Shown: in pieces, positions 18,131-27,969 of the stretch | How the letters are laid out: each line of letters opens with the position of its first letter | How positions within the stretch are numbered: position 1 is the stretch's first letter | Notes under the pieces: model-generated | Seen by the model: only the letters and a program-made list of their open reading frames with translations | Database searches by the model: none | Told to the model about the DNA's origin: nothing | DNA from: DASRWI01 sp035654655 | GTDB taxonomy: Bacteria; Bacteroidota; Ignavibacteria; Ignavibacteriales; Ignavibacteriaceae | Reading direction: 5' to 3' | DNA length: 64,000 bases | NCBI GenBank assembly: GCA_035654655.1 | Contig: DASRWI010000043.1 | Coordinates: 124,001-188,000, forward strand | Made by a program: the position numbers and the translations under genes

Positions 18131-18678
18131 TGAAAGTAGTTAAGACTGCATTGGAAGGACTTTTAGTTATTCATCCTGATATTTACAAAGATGACAGAGG
18201 ATATTTTTACGAACTATATAATAAAAATACTTTTAAGAATAATGGTCTTACTTTAGAATTTGATCAGGATAATATTTCAAAATCAAAGAAGGGAACTATT
18301 CGTGGACTTCACTATCAAAGAGGTTCTGCAGCTCAGGTTAAACTATGCAAAACAATAAAAGGTAATGTTCTGGATGTAGCAGTTGACCTTAGAAAGAACT
18401 CACCAACATTTGCAAAATATTTTATGATTGAACTCTCTGAGGATAATCAGATTCAATTATTTATACCTAAAGGTTTTGCTCACGGTTTTGTAGTTCTTTC
18501 GTACGAGGCCATCTTCCATTATAAATGTTCAGGAATTTACAAAAAAGATGAAGAACGAAGTATTTTCTATAATGACCCTGAATTGTGTATAAAATGGCCG
18601 ATTGATAACCCTATCGTTTCCCCGAAAGATAAAAAGGCACCATTATTAAAGGATGTACCGGACGAAGATTTGTTTTAA
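18130..18678 (+). CDS. rmlC: dTDP-4-dehydrorhamnose 3,5-epimerase RmlC
   Basis: 182-residue cupin. The epimerase signatures are complete: KGTIRGLHYQ with the catalytic His (near residue 61), DVAVDLRKNSPTF (near 80) and IPKGFAHGFVVLS (near 117). It epimerises C3 and C5 of dTDP-4-keto-6-deoxyglucose. Translationally coupled to rmlA. Without rmlB and rmlD nearby, the pathway must be completed elsewhere or diverted to an amino sugar by the next gene. Confidence 0.93.
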   Translation: MKVVKTALEGLLVIHPDIYKDDRGYFYELYNKNTFKNNGLTLEFDQDNISKSKKGTIRGLHYQRGSAAQVKLCKTIKGNVLDVAVDLRKNSPTFAKYFMIELSEDNQIQLFIPKGFAHGFVVLSYEAIFHYKCSGIYKKDEERSIFYNDPELCIKWPIDNPIVSPKDKKAPLLKDVPDEDLF

Positions 18679-18803
18679 AGTGACAAATAATTTGCGAGAT
18701 ACTGTCATTTTCTCTCCAACACAATTTTCTTTATAAATTACAAGAAATTTTAACTTTCATTTAATTCTGTTTAATTTTGTTATATCAAATAATAGGAGAT
18801 ATT

Positions 18804-19970
18804 ATGCAAGTCCCTTTGTTAGACTTAAAACAACAATATCAATCGATTAAGAAAGAAATTGATGAAGCCCTAATCAGAGTTGCTGAATCCCAGTACTTCA
18901 TATTAGGCCCTGAAGTTGAAAAGATGGAAAAATCTTTTAATGAATATTTAAAAGTAAAACATTCAGTTGGAGTTTCTTCAGGTACAGATGCTTTGCTTTT
19001 AGCTTTGATGGCTATTGATATAAAACCCGGTGATGAAGTTATTTGTCCTACATATTCATTTTTTGCTACAGCAGGTGTAATTGCACGTTTACATGCTAAA
19101 CCTGTTTTTGCTGAATGTGATCCTGTTACATTTAATATTGATCCTAATAAAATTGAAGAACTTATTACACCTAAAACAAAAGCTATAATTCCAGTGCATC
19201 TTTATGGCCAAAGCTGTGAAATGGATAGAATTATGGAAATAGCTAAAAAGCATGACCTTTTTGTTGTTGAAGATGGAGCCCAGGCAATTGGAGTTCAATA
19301 TAAAGATGGAAGATATGTTGGTTCAATTGGAGATATTGGTTGTTTCTCATTTTTCCCGAGCAAAAACTTAGGATGCTTTGGAGATGGCGGTCTAACTACC
19401 ACTAATGATGATTATCTTGGTGAAAGATTACACATTATGCGTGTACACGGCGGCAAACCAAAATATTACCACAAAGTAATCGGCGGTAATTTTAGAATAG
19501 ATGCAATTCAATCGGCAGTTATAAATGTTAAGCTTCCTCACTTGGAGTCCTGGTCAGAAAAAAGAAGACAGAATGCAGCATTCTACACTCAGAAATTTAT
19601 TGAAGCAGGATTAGCAGAAGCTGAAGGAAAGATTTGCTATGATGACAAAAATAAAGTTTTACTGCCTAAACCTGTTTATAAGGATAGTGGAGTTAAGAAT
19701 TATCATATTTATAACCAGTACATCATACGTGTTGAAAACCGTGATGCTTGCAGACAATTTTTGACAGATAATAAAATTGCCACTGAAATTTACTACCCTG
19801 TTCCTTTCCATTTACAGGAATGTTTTGCTGATTTAGGTTATAAAAAAGGTGACTTCCCTGTTTCAGAAGCAGCAGCTGATACATCAATTGCTCTTCCTAT
19901 TTACCCTGAATTAACTAAGGAGCAGTTAAGCTTTGTAGTTGAAAAAATTGGTGAATTTATATCTAAATAG
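18804..19970 (+). CDS. DegT/DnrJ/EryC1/StrS-family sugar aminotransferase
   Basis: 388 residues from the ATG at 18804, which has TAGGAG at 18793-18798; an upstream TTG at 18777 lacks a site. PLP-dependent fold type I: SSGTDALLLAL (near residue 60), the PLP-contact VVEDGAQAIG (near 160), and the Schiff-base Lys in FFPSKNLGCFGDGG (near 187). It transfers an amino group to a keto-sugar nucleotide for surface polysaccharide synthesis. Neighbours suggest a dTDP- or GDP-linked substrate, but the family does not reveal it. The gene ends with a strong terminator. Confidence 0.9.
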   Translation: MQVPLLDLKQQYQSIKKEIDEALIRVAESQYFILGPEVEKMEKSFNEYLKVKHSVGVSSGTDALLLALMAIDIKPGDEVICPTYSFFATAGVIARLHAKPVFAECDPVTFNIDPNKIEELITPKTKAIIPVHLYGQSCEMDRIMEIAKKHDLFVVEDGAQAIGVQYKDGRYVGSIGDIGCFSFFPSKNLGCFGDGGLTTTNDDYLGERLHIMRVHGGKPKYYHKVIGGNFRIDAIQSAVINVKLPHLESWSEKRRQNAAFYTQKFIEAGLAEAEGKICYDDKNKVLLPKPVYKDSGVKNYHIYNQYIIRVENRDACRQFLTDNKIATEIYYPVPFHLQECFADLGYKKGDFPVSEAAADTSIALPIYPELTKEQLSFVVEKIGEFISK

Positions 19971-19991
19971 ATTTAGAAATATATTTTGTTT

Positions 19992-20034
19992 GTAAAGACA
20001 TATGGTTAAATTAGCCATATGTCTTTACTTTTTT
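19992..20034 (+). terminator. Intrinsic terminator after the aminotransferase
   Basis: Perfect 14-bp stem GTAAAGACATATGG / CCATATGTCTTTAC (19992-20005, 20015-20028), 9-base loop, followed by six T. It separates the dTDP-sugar genes from fcl-gmd. Confidence 0.9.
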
Positions 20035-20050
20035 AAATAAGGCTATAGAA

Positions 20051-21010
20051 TTGGGAAATAATTTTTTAAATAAAAAAATATACATTGCAGGACATAAAGG
20101 GATGGTTGGTTCTGCAATTACTCGAAAATTTCAGTCAGAAAATCATAAGAATTTAATCTTAAAGGATTTAAAGGATTTAGACCTTTTAGTCCAGGCAGAT
20201 ATAAATAAATTTTTTGAGGAAGAAAAGCCTGAAGTAGTGATTGTTGCTGCTGCCAAAGTTGGCGGTATTTTAGCGAACAATACATATCGTGCTGATTTCA
20301 TTTATGAAAATCTAATGATACAGGCAAATATCATTCACGCAGCTTTTAAGAATAAAGTTGAGAAATTAATTTTCTTAGGCAGCTCCTGTATTTATCCTAA
20401 ATTGGCACCTCAGCCACTAAAAGAAGAGTATCTTTTATCAGGTTACCTCGAAGAGACAAATGAACCATATGCAATTGCTAAAATTGCAGGTATAAAACTT
20501 TGTGAAAATTATTACCGACAGTATGGATGCAATTTTTATTCAGTAATGCCTACAAATATGTATGGTCCTTATGATAATTACAATTTAGAGACATCTCACG
20601 TACTTCCTGCACTTATCAGAAAATTTCACGAAGGAAAAATTAATAAAAGTGAATCTGTAACTCTTTGGGGTACAGGAAAACCACTTAGAGAATTTATGTA
20701 CGTTGATGATTGTGCCGATGCTATTTATTATCTTGCAAAGAATATAGATGCTAAACAGCTTCAAGAAGTTGGATTATCTTTTTTGAATATTGGTGTTGGT
20801 AAGGATTTAACAATTTCTGAAGTTGCTAATGTTATTGCAAAAGTAATTGGATATAATGGTAAAATAGTTTATGATTCCACCAAACCTGATGGTACCCCAA
20901 GAAAGTTAATGGATGTTAATAGAATAAATACATTAGGCTGGAAATACAAAACTGAACTTGAAGAAGGAATTACAAAAGCTTATAATTGGTTCATAGAAAA
21001 TTATAAATAA
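20051..21010 (+). CDS. fcl: GDP-L-fucose synthase (fcl/WcaG)
   Basis: 319-residue short-chain dehydrogenase/epimerase. NADP site [11 protein letters not shown] (near residue 12), the SSCIYP motif (near 108, active-site Ser/Cys), and the Tyr-Lys pair in [10 protein letters not shown] (near 138). Converts GDP-4-keto-6-deoxymannose to GDP-L-fucose. The start is a TTG at 20051 with AAGG at 20039-20042; no ATG can serve without losing the nucleotide-binding motif. Paired with gmd, giving a full GDP-mannose to GDP-fucose route. Confidence 0.92.
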   Translation: MGNNFLNKKIYIAGHKGMVGSAITRKFQSENHKNLILKDLKDLDLLVQADINKFFEEEKPEVVIVAAAKVGGILANNTYRADFIYENLMIQANIIHAAFKNKVEKLIFLGSSCIYPKLAPQPLKEEYLLSGYLEETNEPYAIAKIAGIKLCENYYRQYGCNFYSVMPTNMYGPYDNYNLETSHVLPALIRKFHEGKINKSESVTLWGTGKPLREFMYVDDCADAIYYLAKNIDAKQLQEVGLSFLNIGVGKDLTISEVANVIAKVIGYNGKIVYDSTKPDGTPRKLMDVNRINTLGWKYKTELEEGITKAYNWFIENYK

Positions 21011-21025
21011 ACAGGAACAATAGTT

Positions 21026-22153
21026 TTGAAGAAAGCATTAATAACAGGCATAACAGGACAGGATGGAAGTTATCTAACCGAAATACTTTTAGATAAAGGC
21101 TATGAAGTTCACGGAATTATTAGAAGAAGCAGTTCTTTTAACACAGGCAGAATTGACCATCTTTATAACAATAAAGAAATTCTTAATAAAAAAATGTTTC
21201 TGCATTATGGGGACCTTGTAGACACAAGTAACTTAAACAGATTGCTGGAAAAAATTGAGCCTGATGAAATTTATAACCTTGCTGCACAAAGCCACGTGAA
21301 AGTTTCTTTTGAAGTTCCTGATTATACTGGTCAGGTTGATGCTTTGGGTACACTTAGATTTTTAGATGCAATTAGAGAAGTAGGCTTGCGTAAAGTAAAG
21401 TTCTACCAGGCATCTACCAGTGAGCTTTATGGAAAAGTTCAGGAAATTCCTCAATCCGAAACAACTCCATTCTATCCTCGTTCTCCATATGGAGTAGCAA
21501 AACTTTATGGATATTGGATAATAATTAACTACAGAGAAGCATATGATATTTTTGCAAGCAATGGTATATTGTTCAATCACGAATCACCACGCAGAGGTGA
21601 AACCTTTGTTACCAGAAAAATAACAAGAGCAGCCTCAAGAATTGCAGCAGGCATTCAGAACAATTTACTTCTTGGTAATCTTGATGCAAAAAGAGATTGG
21701 GGTTTTGCACCCGAATATTGCGATGGAATGTGGAGGATATTACAGAATAACAAAGCAGAAGATTTTGTTCTTGCAACAGGTGAAACTCATACAGTAAGAG
21801 AATTTGTAGAGCAAACTTTTAATCGCATAGGAATTACCATTCAATGGAAAGGTAAAGAAGAAAAAGAAAAAGGTGTAGTTAAAGAAATCAACTGGGAAAA
21901 ATCAAAAGATTTAATTGACCTAAACAACTCTCCTTTAAAAAACAAAGTCATCTTTGATGAAAAATTAAAAGTTGGAGATACCGTAGTTGAAGTTGACCCA
22001 AATTATTATAGACCAACTGAAGTAGATTTACTTATAGGAAATCCTGCAAAAGCAGAAAAAGTACTTGGCTGGAAAGCCAAAACTAAATTTGAGAACTTAG
22101 TACATTGCATGATTAAATCCGATTTGGAAAAAGTATTTTTAAGAGGATACTAA
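21026..22153 (+). CDS. gmd: GDP-mannose 4,6-dehydratase
   Basis: 375 residues. Family signatures: [14 protein letters not shown] (residues 4-17), HYGDLVD (near 62), the catalytic Thr/Ser region [10 protein letters not shown] (near 128) with the Tyr-Lys pair [10 protein letters not shown] (near 154), and [11 protein letters not shown] (near 188). Makes GDP-4-keto-6-deoxymannose, the substrate of fcl. Start is TTG with AGGA about ten bases upstream. The order fcl then gmd and two TTG starts in a row are noteworthy. Confidence 0.93.
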   Translation: MKKALITGITGQDGSYLTEILLDKGYEVHGIIRRSSSFNTGRIDHLYNNKEILNKKMFLHYGDLVDTSNLNRLLEKIEPDEIYNLAAQSHVKVSFEVPDYTGQVDALGTLRFLDAIREVGLRKVKFYQASTSELYGKVQEIPQSETTPFYPRSPYGVAKLYGYWIIINYREAYDIFASNGILFNHESPRRGETFVTRKITRAASRIAAGIQNNLLLGNLDAKRDWGFAPEYCDGMWRILQNNKAEDFVLATGETHTVREFVEQTFNRIGITIQWKGKEEKEKGVVKEINWEKSKDLIDLNNSPLKNKVIFDEKLKVGDTVVEVDPNYYRPTEVDLLIGNPAKAEKVLGWKAKTKFENLVHCMIKSDLEKVFLRGY

Positions 22154-22159
22154 TTTATT

Positions 22160-22185
22160 AGGGGAGTTCACCTCCCCTTTTTTTT
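22160..22185 (+). terminator. Intrinsic terminator after gmd
   Basis: 7-bp GC-rich stem AGGGGAG / CTCCCCT (22160-22166, 22172-22178) with a 5-base loop and eight T. Confidence 0.88.
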
Positions 22186-22314
22186 ACCACCTTCTAATAA
22201 CATTCTCATTTTAGCCATTTTACTAATAATTATTTATTGTGCCTTATATCAGAGTATCTTTCAACTTTCTTCTTAGTTTTTGAAGATTAATATCAAATAG
22301 CAGAAGGTTGTATT

Positions 22315-23769
22315 ATGAAAAGATTTGTATTGATATGCTTATTAGTTTTGATGATTGTTCCTTATTCCTACTCTCAAAGAAGTAAATATATAAAACATCA
22401 CGCCTTCTCCGGTACTTTAATGGCCGGTGTTGATGGTGGTGTTACTTTCGGCTTTACTGATTATAAAGATACACGTGTGGACTTGTTAGGTAGAGTTGTG
22501 TTGGAATATTTCTTCCCTACAACTTCAAATGGTATATTCAGTTTAAGAGCCTTCGGTTCCACAGGTTATGTTGGTGGTCAGGATGAAGGTAGAGTTCCAA
22601 CCATTTTCAGAAGTGAAATTACTGATATAGGCGGAGGTGCTGCTGTTACTTTCTCAATTCAAGAAGCCGTTTTCCCATATGTTTTTGCGGGTGCATCTTA
22701 TAAATGGTTTAAACCAAAAGATGAAAATGGAAATGTTCTCAAAGGTTATACTTTTGGGTTTTATAAACATGAAGAAGAAAATTATCATCTTGAAGGAGGT
22801 GTAAGATTTCTTTTGTCTCCCGCTATAAATTTAAACTTTAATATTGGTGCTCAATTTAGTCCTCATGATAGCTGGGATGAAGTTGTAGCCGGTGGGAATA
22901 ATGATTGGATGTTAAGAATCATGGCAGGGTTATCTTATTCCTTCTTTACCAAGACTGATGCAGACGGTGATGGCGTTGTTGATAATGATGATGCTTGTCC
23001 TAATACTCCCAAGGGTGTTCCTGTAGATGATGCCGGTTGTCCTTTAGATTCTGATAAGGATGGAATACCGGATTATCTTGATAAATGTCCTAACACTGAA
23101 AAAGGTTTGCCTGTTGATGAAAATGGTTGTGTGAAGGATGCAGACCAGGATGGTGTAGTTGATAATCTGGATAGATGCCCTAATACTCCTAAAGGAGTAA
23201 GAGTAAATGAAGCCGGGTGTCCTGATACAGATAATGATGGAGTCTTTGACAATGAAGATAAATGTAATGACACTCCCCAGGGTGCTCCTGTTGACCAGAA
23301 TGGGTGTCCAAAAGATAGTGATGGTGATGGCGTGCCTGATTATAAAGATGAATGTCCAAATACTCCTAAGAATGTTCAGGTAGATGCTAAAGGTTGTCAT
23401 ACCGATACAGTAAAAGTTGAAGTAACAAAAGAATTTTTACTTGCTGGCGATACTAACTTTGAATATAATAAAGCTACATTACTTCCTGCAGCTTATGACC
23501 AATTGAATAAATTAGCTGATTACTTAAAACGAAATCCTAATACAAGATGGAGAATTGAAGGTCATACAGACTCAGACGGTTCTAATGATTATAACATGGA
23601 ACTATCAAGAAAAAGAGCTCAAGCTGTTGCAGATTATTTGACAGGTAAAGGTATTCAATCGAATAGACTTGAAGTAATTCCATTTGGTGAAACACAGCCT
23701 AAAGCAGATAATAAAACTCAGGAGGGAAAAGCAATGAACAGAAGAGTTGAAGTAAAATTAATAGAATAA
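22315..23769 (+). CDS. OmpA-family outer membrane protein with thrombospondin type 3 repeats
   Basis: 484 residues. Signal peptide (to about residue 20, YSYSQ), an N-terminal beta-barrel (to about 212), five calcium-binding-type thrombospondin-3 repeats (about 215-362; each with a D-x-D-x-DG core and a CPNTP segment), and a C-terminal OmpA peptidoglycan-binding domain (about 370-484; RIEGHTDSDGS and the NRRVEV end). It likely ties the outer membrane to peptidoglycan through a Ca-stabilised stalk. Paralogue of the next gene. Confidence 0.9.
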   Translation: MKRFVLICLLVLMIVPYSYSQRSKYIKHHAFSGTLMAGVDGGVTFGFTDYKDTRVDLLGRVVLEYFFPTTSNGIFSLRAFGSTGYVGGQDEGRVPTIFRSEITDIGGGAAVTFSIQEAVFPYVFAGASYKWFKPKDENGNVLKGYTFGFYKHEEENYHLEGGVRFLLSPAINLNFNIGAQFSPHDSWDEVVAGGNNDWMLRIMAGLSYSFFTKTDADGDGVVDNDDACPNTPKGVPVDDAGCPLDSDKDGIPDYLDKCPNTEKGLPVDENGCVKDADQDGVVDNLDRCPNTPKGVRVNEAGCPDTDNDGVFDNEDKCNDTPQGAPVDQNGCPKDSDGDGVPDYKDECPNTPKNVQVDAKGCHTDTVKVEVTKEFLLAGDTNFEYNKATLLPAAYDQLNKLADYLKRNPNTRWRIEGHTDSDGSNDYNMELSRKRAQAVADYLTGKGIQSNRLEVIPFGETQPKADNKTQEGKAMNRRVEVKLIE

Positions 23770-23789
23770 TAGTTCTTAATTTAGTATTA

Positions 23790-23824
23790 AATCCTCTTTC
23801 ACATAAATGAAAGAGGATTTTTTT
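23790..23824 (+). terminator. Intrinsic terminator after the first OmpA-like gene
   Basis: Perfect 12-bp stem AATCCTCTTTCA / TGAAAGAGGATT (23790-23801, 23808-23819), 6-base loop, T-run to 23824. Confidence 0.92.
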
Positions 23825-23897
23825 ATTAATTAAAATTTCTTTGGCTTTTTAAAGTAAATAACATTAATTTTATTTATTCTTAAATGGAGAGATAATA

Positions 23898-25271
23898 ATG
23901 TTAAGTAATTTTACAAAAGCATTAACAATATTGCTTATTTTAGCTTCTTATTCTTTTGCTCAAACATCTAAGTATAACGCAATTTCTAAATCTGTTTTAA
24001 TAAATCTCGATGGTGGTTTAACAGCACCCTATACTGATTATAAAACTCCCATAATTGATTACTTTGCCAGAGCATCTTTTGAATATTTTTTCCCCTCATC
24101 TACTCCAATAAATTTTGGTTTAAGATTATTTGGAACCATCGGGTATGTATCTGCAGAAGATAATATCAGACAGCCTGACTTTTATAGGACAAATATTAAT
24201 TCATTTGGCGGCGGTATGATTTTAATCTATTCAATTGATGATACATTTTATCCATATCTTTTTGGAGGAGCCTCTTTATTATCCTTTAGTCCTAAAAATA
24301 TTAACGGAGTTCTATTGTTTGGAAACAGCAATAATTTATACAGCACCAATGAAGTAAATTATTCAGCCGAATTAGGTTTTAAAATTCCAATATCCTCTAA
24401 GATGAAAATAAACTTAGGAGGAAATGTTAATATCTCTCCAAGGGACTACATTGATGATATAGAATCAGGAAAGCATAATGATATTTATTTTTCCGCATTT
24501 GCAGGTTTGTCATTCGCATTATTTGCACAATATGATAGTGATAATGATGGAATAAAAAATGATTATGATAATTGTCCTGATACTCCTGCAGGTATATCTG
24601 TTGATGAATATGGTTGTCCATTAGATACTGATAAAGATGGAATTGCAGATTATATAGATATTTGTCCATCTACTCCTTTAGAAGTAAAAGTAGATAAAAA
24701 TGGCTGTCCATTAGATATGGATTCAGATGGTGTATATGATTATTTAGATAAATGTTTGGGAACACCAGCCGGAGTGAAAGTTGACAGTAAAGGCTGTCCT
24801 CTTGATGATGACCGCGATGGAATACCAAATTATAAAGATAAATGCCTGGATAGTAAATATGGTGAAGAAGTAGATGAATATGGCTGCGCAAAAGTATCAG
24901 AAAAGACTCCTATTAAAGGACTTGAAAATGAAATGGTTCTTAATGCTTCAACAAGTTTTGAATTTAACAGTGCTAAGCTTCTTTCATCAGCCTTACCTTT
25001 ATTAGAAGAAATATTTTGGATAATAGTTACTGATAAGAGTAATTCAAGATGGAGAATTGAAGGACATACTGATAATATTGGCTCCGATGAAGCAAATATA
25101 AAATTATCAACTTTGAGAGCTCAGACTATATTTGATTATTTTGTTAAGAGTGGTTTAAAACCTGATAGATTTGATGTTGTTGGTTTAGGAAAACAATTCC
25201 CCATTGCAGACAATAATACTGAGCTTGGCAGAGCAAAAAATAGAAGAGTTAGAATTTATAAAATAGATTAG
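23898..25271 (+). CDS. Second OmpA-family protein with thrombospondin type 3 repeats
   Basis: 457 residues, the same architecture as its upstream neighbour: signal peptide ending SYSFAQ (to about residue 22), beta-barrel (to about 210), four rather than five thrombospondin-3 repeats (about 213-335), and an OmpA domain (RIEGHTDNIGS near 387, NRRVRI at the end). The two copies are clearly diverged, including degenerate repeats (CLGTP, CLDSKYG replacing CPNTP). Separated from the first by a terminator, so independently expressed. Tandem duplication followed by divergence is the simplest reading. Confidence 0.88.
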   Translation: MLSNFTKALTILLILASYSFAQTSKYNAISKSVLINLDGGLTAPYTDYKTPIIDYFARASFEYFFPSSTPINFGLRLFGTIGYVSAEDNIRQPDFYRTNINSFGGGMILIYSIDDTFYPYLFGGASLLSFSPKNINGVLLFGNSNNLYSTNEVNYSAELGFKIPISSKMKINLGGNVNISPRDYIDDIESGKHNDIYFSAFAGLSFALFAQYDSDNDGIKNDYDNCPDTPAGISVDEYGCPLDTDKDGIADYIDICPSTPLEVKVDKNGCPLDMDSDGVYDYLDKCLGTPAGVKVDSKGCPLDDDRDGIPNYKDKCLDSKYGEEVDEYGCAKVSEKTPIKGLENEMVLNASTSFEFNSAKLLSSALPLLEEIFWIIVTDKSNSRWRIEGHTDNIGSDEANIKLSTLRAQTIFDYFVKSGLKPDRFDVVGLGKQFPIADNNTELGRAKNRRVRIYKID

Positions 25272-25343
25272 CTCCATATCCTGTAATGTTTAATTTATTC
25301 TTTTTAACTTGCATTATTCATTTAAGAAATTTTAGAGGCATCT

Positions 25344-26597
25344 ATGTTTGATCCAAATTATAAATTTAAATGTGTTGAGAGGTTCCTGGAGTATGTAAAG
25401 ATTGATACTCAATCTGATGATGAGGCTGAATCTTTTCCAAGTACTGAAAAGCAAAAAGATCTTTTAAGAAAACTGGAAACCGAATTAAAATCAATGGGAT
25501 TAAAAGATGTTACCATGGATGAATATGGCTATGTATTTGCCACTCTTCCATCGAACACAGATAAAAAGAATGTTCCTCCTATTGGTTTTATTGCACACGT
25601 AGATACATCTCCTGCTGTTACAGGTGCTAATGTTAATCCTGTTATACATAAAAATTATCAAGGCGGTGATATTAAATTACCAAATGATATAAATCAGGTA
25701 ATTGAATTAAAAAACAATCCTGACTTAAATAATATGATAGGCTTTGATATCATAACTACTGATGGTACAACATTATTAGGTGCAGACAACAAAGCAGGAG
25801 TAGCTGAAATCATTGATGCAGTTAATTATTTCTTAAATCATCCTGAAGTTAAACACGGTGAAATTAAAATTGGTTTTACTCCTGATGAAGAAGTAGGAAG
25901 AGGAACTGAAAAATTTGATGTTAAAAAATTCGGCGCTAAATATGCGTATACAGTTGATGGCTCAAGCAGAGGTGAAGTTGAGACTGAAACCTTTAGTGCA
26001 GATGCAGTAACAATTAAAATTCACGGAAAAAATATTCATCCCGGATATGCAAAAAATAAAATGGTTAACTCCATTAAAGTTGCTTCTGAAATAATTTCAT
26101 CCTTACCAAAGGATACTCTTTCTCCTGAAACAACTGAAGACAGAGAAGGTTATGTTCATTGTGTTTCTTTCAATGGAAATGAAGAATTAACCATTTTAAA
26201 ATTCATTATCCGTGATTTTGAGACAATGAAGTTAAAAGATTATGAAGACCAATTGAAACAGCTTGCCGATAAAGCAATAGCAAAATTCCCCGGGTCCAGA
26301 ATGGACTTTGAAGTTATTGAGCAATACAGAAATATGAAGGAAATTTTAGTTCAGCATCCTGATGTTGAAGAAAACGCCAAGGAAGCAATGAGACGCCTGA
26401 AGATTGAACCTATTATGCATCCAATTCGTGGCGGTACAGATGGTGCAAGATTGTCTTTTATGGGACTACCAACTCCTAATATTTTTGCAGGAGAACATAG
26501 CTTCCACTCAAAATTAGAATGGGTGTCTATTCAAGATATGGAAATGGCTGTCCGTGTTATTGTTGAATTAAGCCAAATCTGGGAAGAAAAAGCTTAA
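25344..26597 (+). CDS. pepT: Peptidase T (tripeptide aminopeptidase)
   Basis: 417-residue M20 metallopeptidase. Zinc-site motifs are GFIAHVDTSP (near residue 82), LLGADNKAG (near 142) and the Glu-Glu pair in FTPDEEVGRG (near 176), with the PepT-type MHPIRGGTDGARLS (near 360) and FAGEHSFHS (near 388). Releases N-terminal residues from tripeptides in the cytoplasm. Its own transcript, ending in a long hairpin. Confidence 0.94.
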   Translation: MFDPNYKFKCVERFLEYVKIDTQSDDEAESFPSTEKQKDLLRKLETELKSMGLKDVTMDEYGYVFATLPSNTDKKNVPPIGFIAHVDTSPAVTGANVNPVIHKNYQGGDIKLPNDINQVIELKNNPDLNNMIGFDIITTDGTTLLGADNKAGVAEIIDAVNYFLNHPEVKHGEIKIGFTPDEEVGRGTEKFDVKKFGAKYAYTVDGSSRGEVETETFSADAVTIKIHGKNIHPGYAKNKMVNSIKVASEIISSLPKDTLSPETTEDREGYVHCVSFNGNEELTILKFIIRDFETMKLKDYEDQLKQLADKAIAKFPGSRMDFEVIEQYRNMKEILVQHPDVEENAKEAMRRLKIEPIMHPIRGGTDGARLSFMGLPTPNIFAGEHSFHSKLEWVSIQDMEMAVRVIVELSQIWEEKA

Positions 26598-26605
26598 AAT
26601 ATTAT

Positions 26606-26638
26606 AAAGATGACATCTTTTTAAAAGATGTCATCTTT
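26606..26638 (+). terminator. Hairpin after pepT
   Basis: 16-base arms AAAGATGACATCTTTT / AAAAGATGTCATCTTT (26606-26621, 26623-26638) are exact complements; the loop forms from the central bases. No strong T-run, so it may act as a terminator or as an mRNA 3' end stabiliser. Confidence 0.65.
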
Positions 26639-26735
26639 ATATAGGTTTATTTTTAATCTTACTCTCATCTTTTTACATTGCAATTAACTCTCTCATCATT
26701 TTTATTTGAACATTATTTTTTAATACTTATGGACT

Positions 26736-27953
26736 ATGAAAAAACCTGAATTACTTGCTCCTGCAGGAGATAGAACGATGCTTATAACTGCTATAAATGC
26801 AGGTGCCGATGCTGTGTACTTTGGTATAGATAATTTGAATATGAGAGTTAAAGCTGCAAATTTTAAGTTTGATGAAATTTCAGAAGTTACTTCCTACTGC
26901 AAAGAACATAATGTTAAATGCTACTTAACTATCAATATCATCATCTATGAAGAAGAAATTGAATTAGTTGAGGCTGTTATTGCAGAAGCTAAAAAAGCAG
27001 GTGTTGATGCAATTATTTGCTGGGATATGTCTGTCATTCAACTATGCAAAAAGTATGATATGCCAATATGTATTTCTACTCAAGCATCAATCTCAAATTC
27101 ATTAGCAGCAAAGTATTACGAAAATTTAGGTGCATACAAAATTGTTCTTGCAAGGGAATGCACATTAAATCAAATCAAAGAAATTAGAAGCAAGACAGAT
27201 TTAAGAATTGAAGCATTTGTTCACGGAGCAATGTGTATTGCTGTAAGTGGCAGATGTTTTATGAGCCATCATATGTTTGGTAAAAGTGCAAATAGAGGCG
27301 AATGCGTTCAGCCTTGCAGAAGAGAATTTCAGGTTATGGATGAATCAACTGATAAGGATTTAATTATTGGTGAAGATTATGTTCTTTCCCCTAATGACCT
27401 CTGCACAATAGAATTTATTGACCAGCTAATTGAAGCAGGAATTGATTCATTCAAAATTGAAGGAAGAAAAAGAAGTCCTGAATATGTTTTAATGGTAACA
27501 AAGACATACAGGAAAGCAATTGATTTATACTTTGAAGGTAAACTTAAAGATGAAGTAAAAAAAGAATTACTTGAAGAACTTAAGAAAGTTTATAACCGGG
27601 GATTTTCATCAGGCTTTTACTTTGGTGCTCCCTCATCAGAAGCTTATGCAAATATTTATGGCAGCAAGGCAGTTGAAAGAAAAGCATTTATAGGAAAAAT
27701 TGTTAATTACTATAAAGAACCAAAAGTTGCTTATATAAATCTTGAGACAGGTAATATAAAAAATAACGAAGAAGTTTATATAATTGGACCAACAACTGGA
27801 ACAATTAAAATCCCGATTGAAAATATTATAAATAATGATGTTCAGGTAGAATCAGCAGGTAAAGGAGATAAGATAACCATACCATGCAAAATATTAGTTC
27901 GTCCCGGAGATTCAGTTTATCGCATAAATTATTTAGAAGAGTTTGCGAAATAA
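26736..27953 (+). CDS. U32-family peptidase-like protein (TrhP/YegQ type, tRNA hydroxylation)
   Basis: 405 residues. It opens with the family sequence PELLAPAGDRTML and has the signature EAFVHGAMCIAVSGRC (near residue 163) followed by a Cys cluster (GECVQPCRREF near 188), thought to hold an iron-sulfur cluster. U32 proteins of this size act in prephenate-dependent hydroxylation of tRNA wobble uridine (TrhP) rather than as proteases. A shorter C-terminal extension than the 23S rRNA-modifying RlhA favours TrhP. Function is from family knowledge. Confidence 0.85.
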   Translation: MKKPELLAPAGDRTMLITAINAGADAVYFGIDNLNMRVKAANFKFDEISEVTSYCKEHNVKCYLTINIIIYEEEIELVEAVIAEAKKAGVDAIICWDMSVIQLCKKYDMPICISTQASISNSLAAKYYENLGAYKIVLARECTLNQIKEIRSKTDLRIEAFVHGAMCIAVSGRCFMSHHMFGKSANRGECVQPCRREFQVMDESTDKDLIIGEDYVLSPNDLCTIEFIDQLIEAGIDSFKIEGRKRSPEYVLMVTKTYRKAIDLYFEGKLKDEVKKELLEELKKVYNRGFSSGFYFGAPSSEAYANIYGSKAVERKAFIGKIVNYYKEPKVAYINLETGNIKNNEEVYIIGPTTGTIKIPIENIINNDVQVESAGKGDKITIPCKILVRPGDSVYRINYLEEFAK

Positions 27954-27969
27954 CGGAAGTTATTTCCTT

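Noticed and set aside
23044..23400. Long antisense open frame over the thrombospondin-3 repeats
   Set aside because: Arises from the repeated codon pattern of the OmpA gene; no binding site and low-complexity product.
22957..23400. Possible CRISPR or other DNA repeat array
   Set aside because: The repeats are protein-coding thrombospondin-3 units with diverged DNA, not identical repeats with unique spacers.
24427..24891. Two antisense frames across the second OmpA-like gene
   Set aside because: Same cause as above; His/Tyr/Leu-rich translation without any domain.
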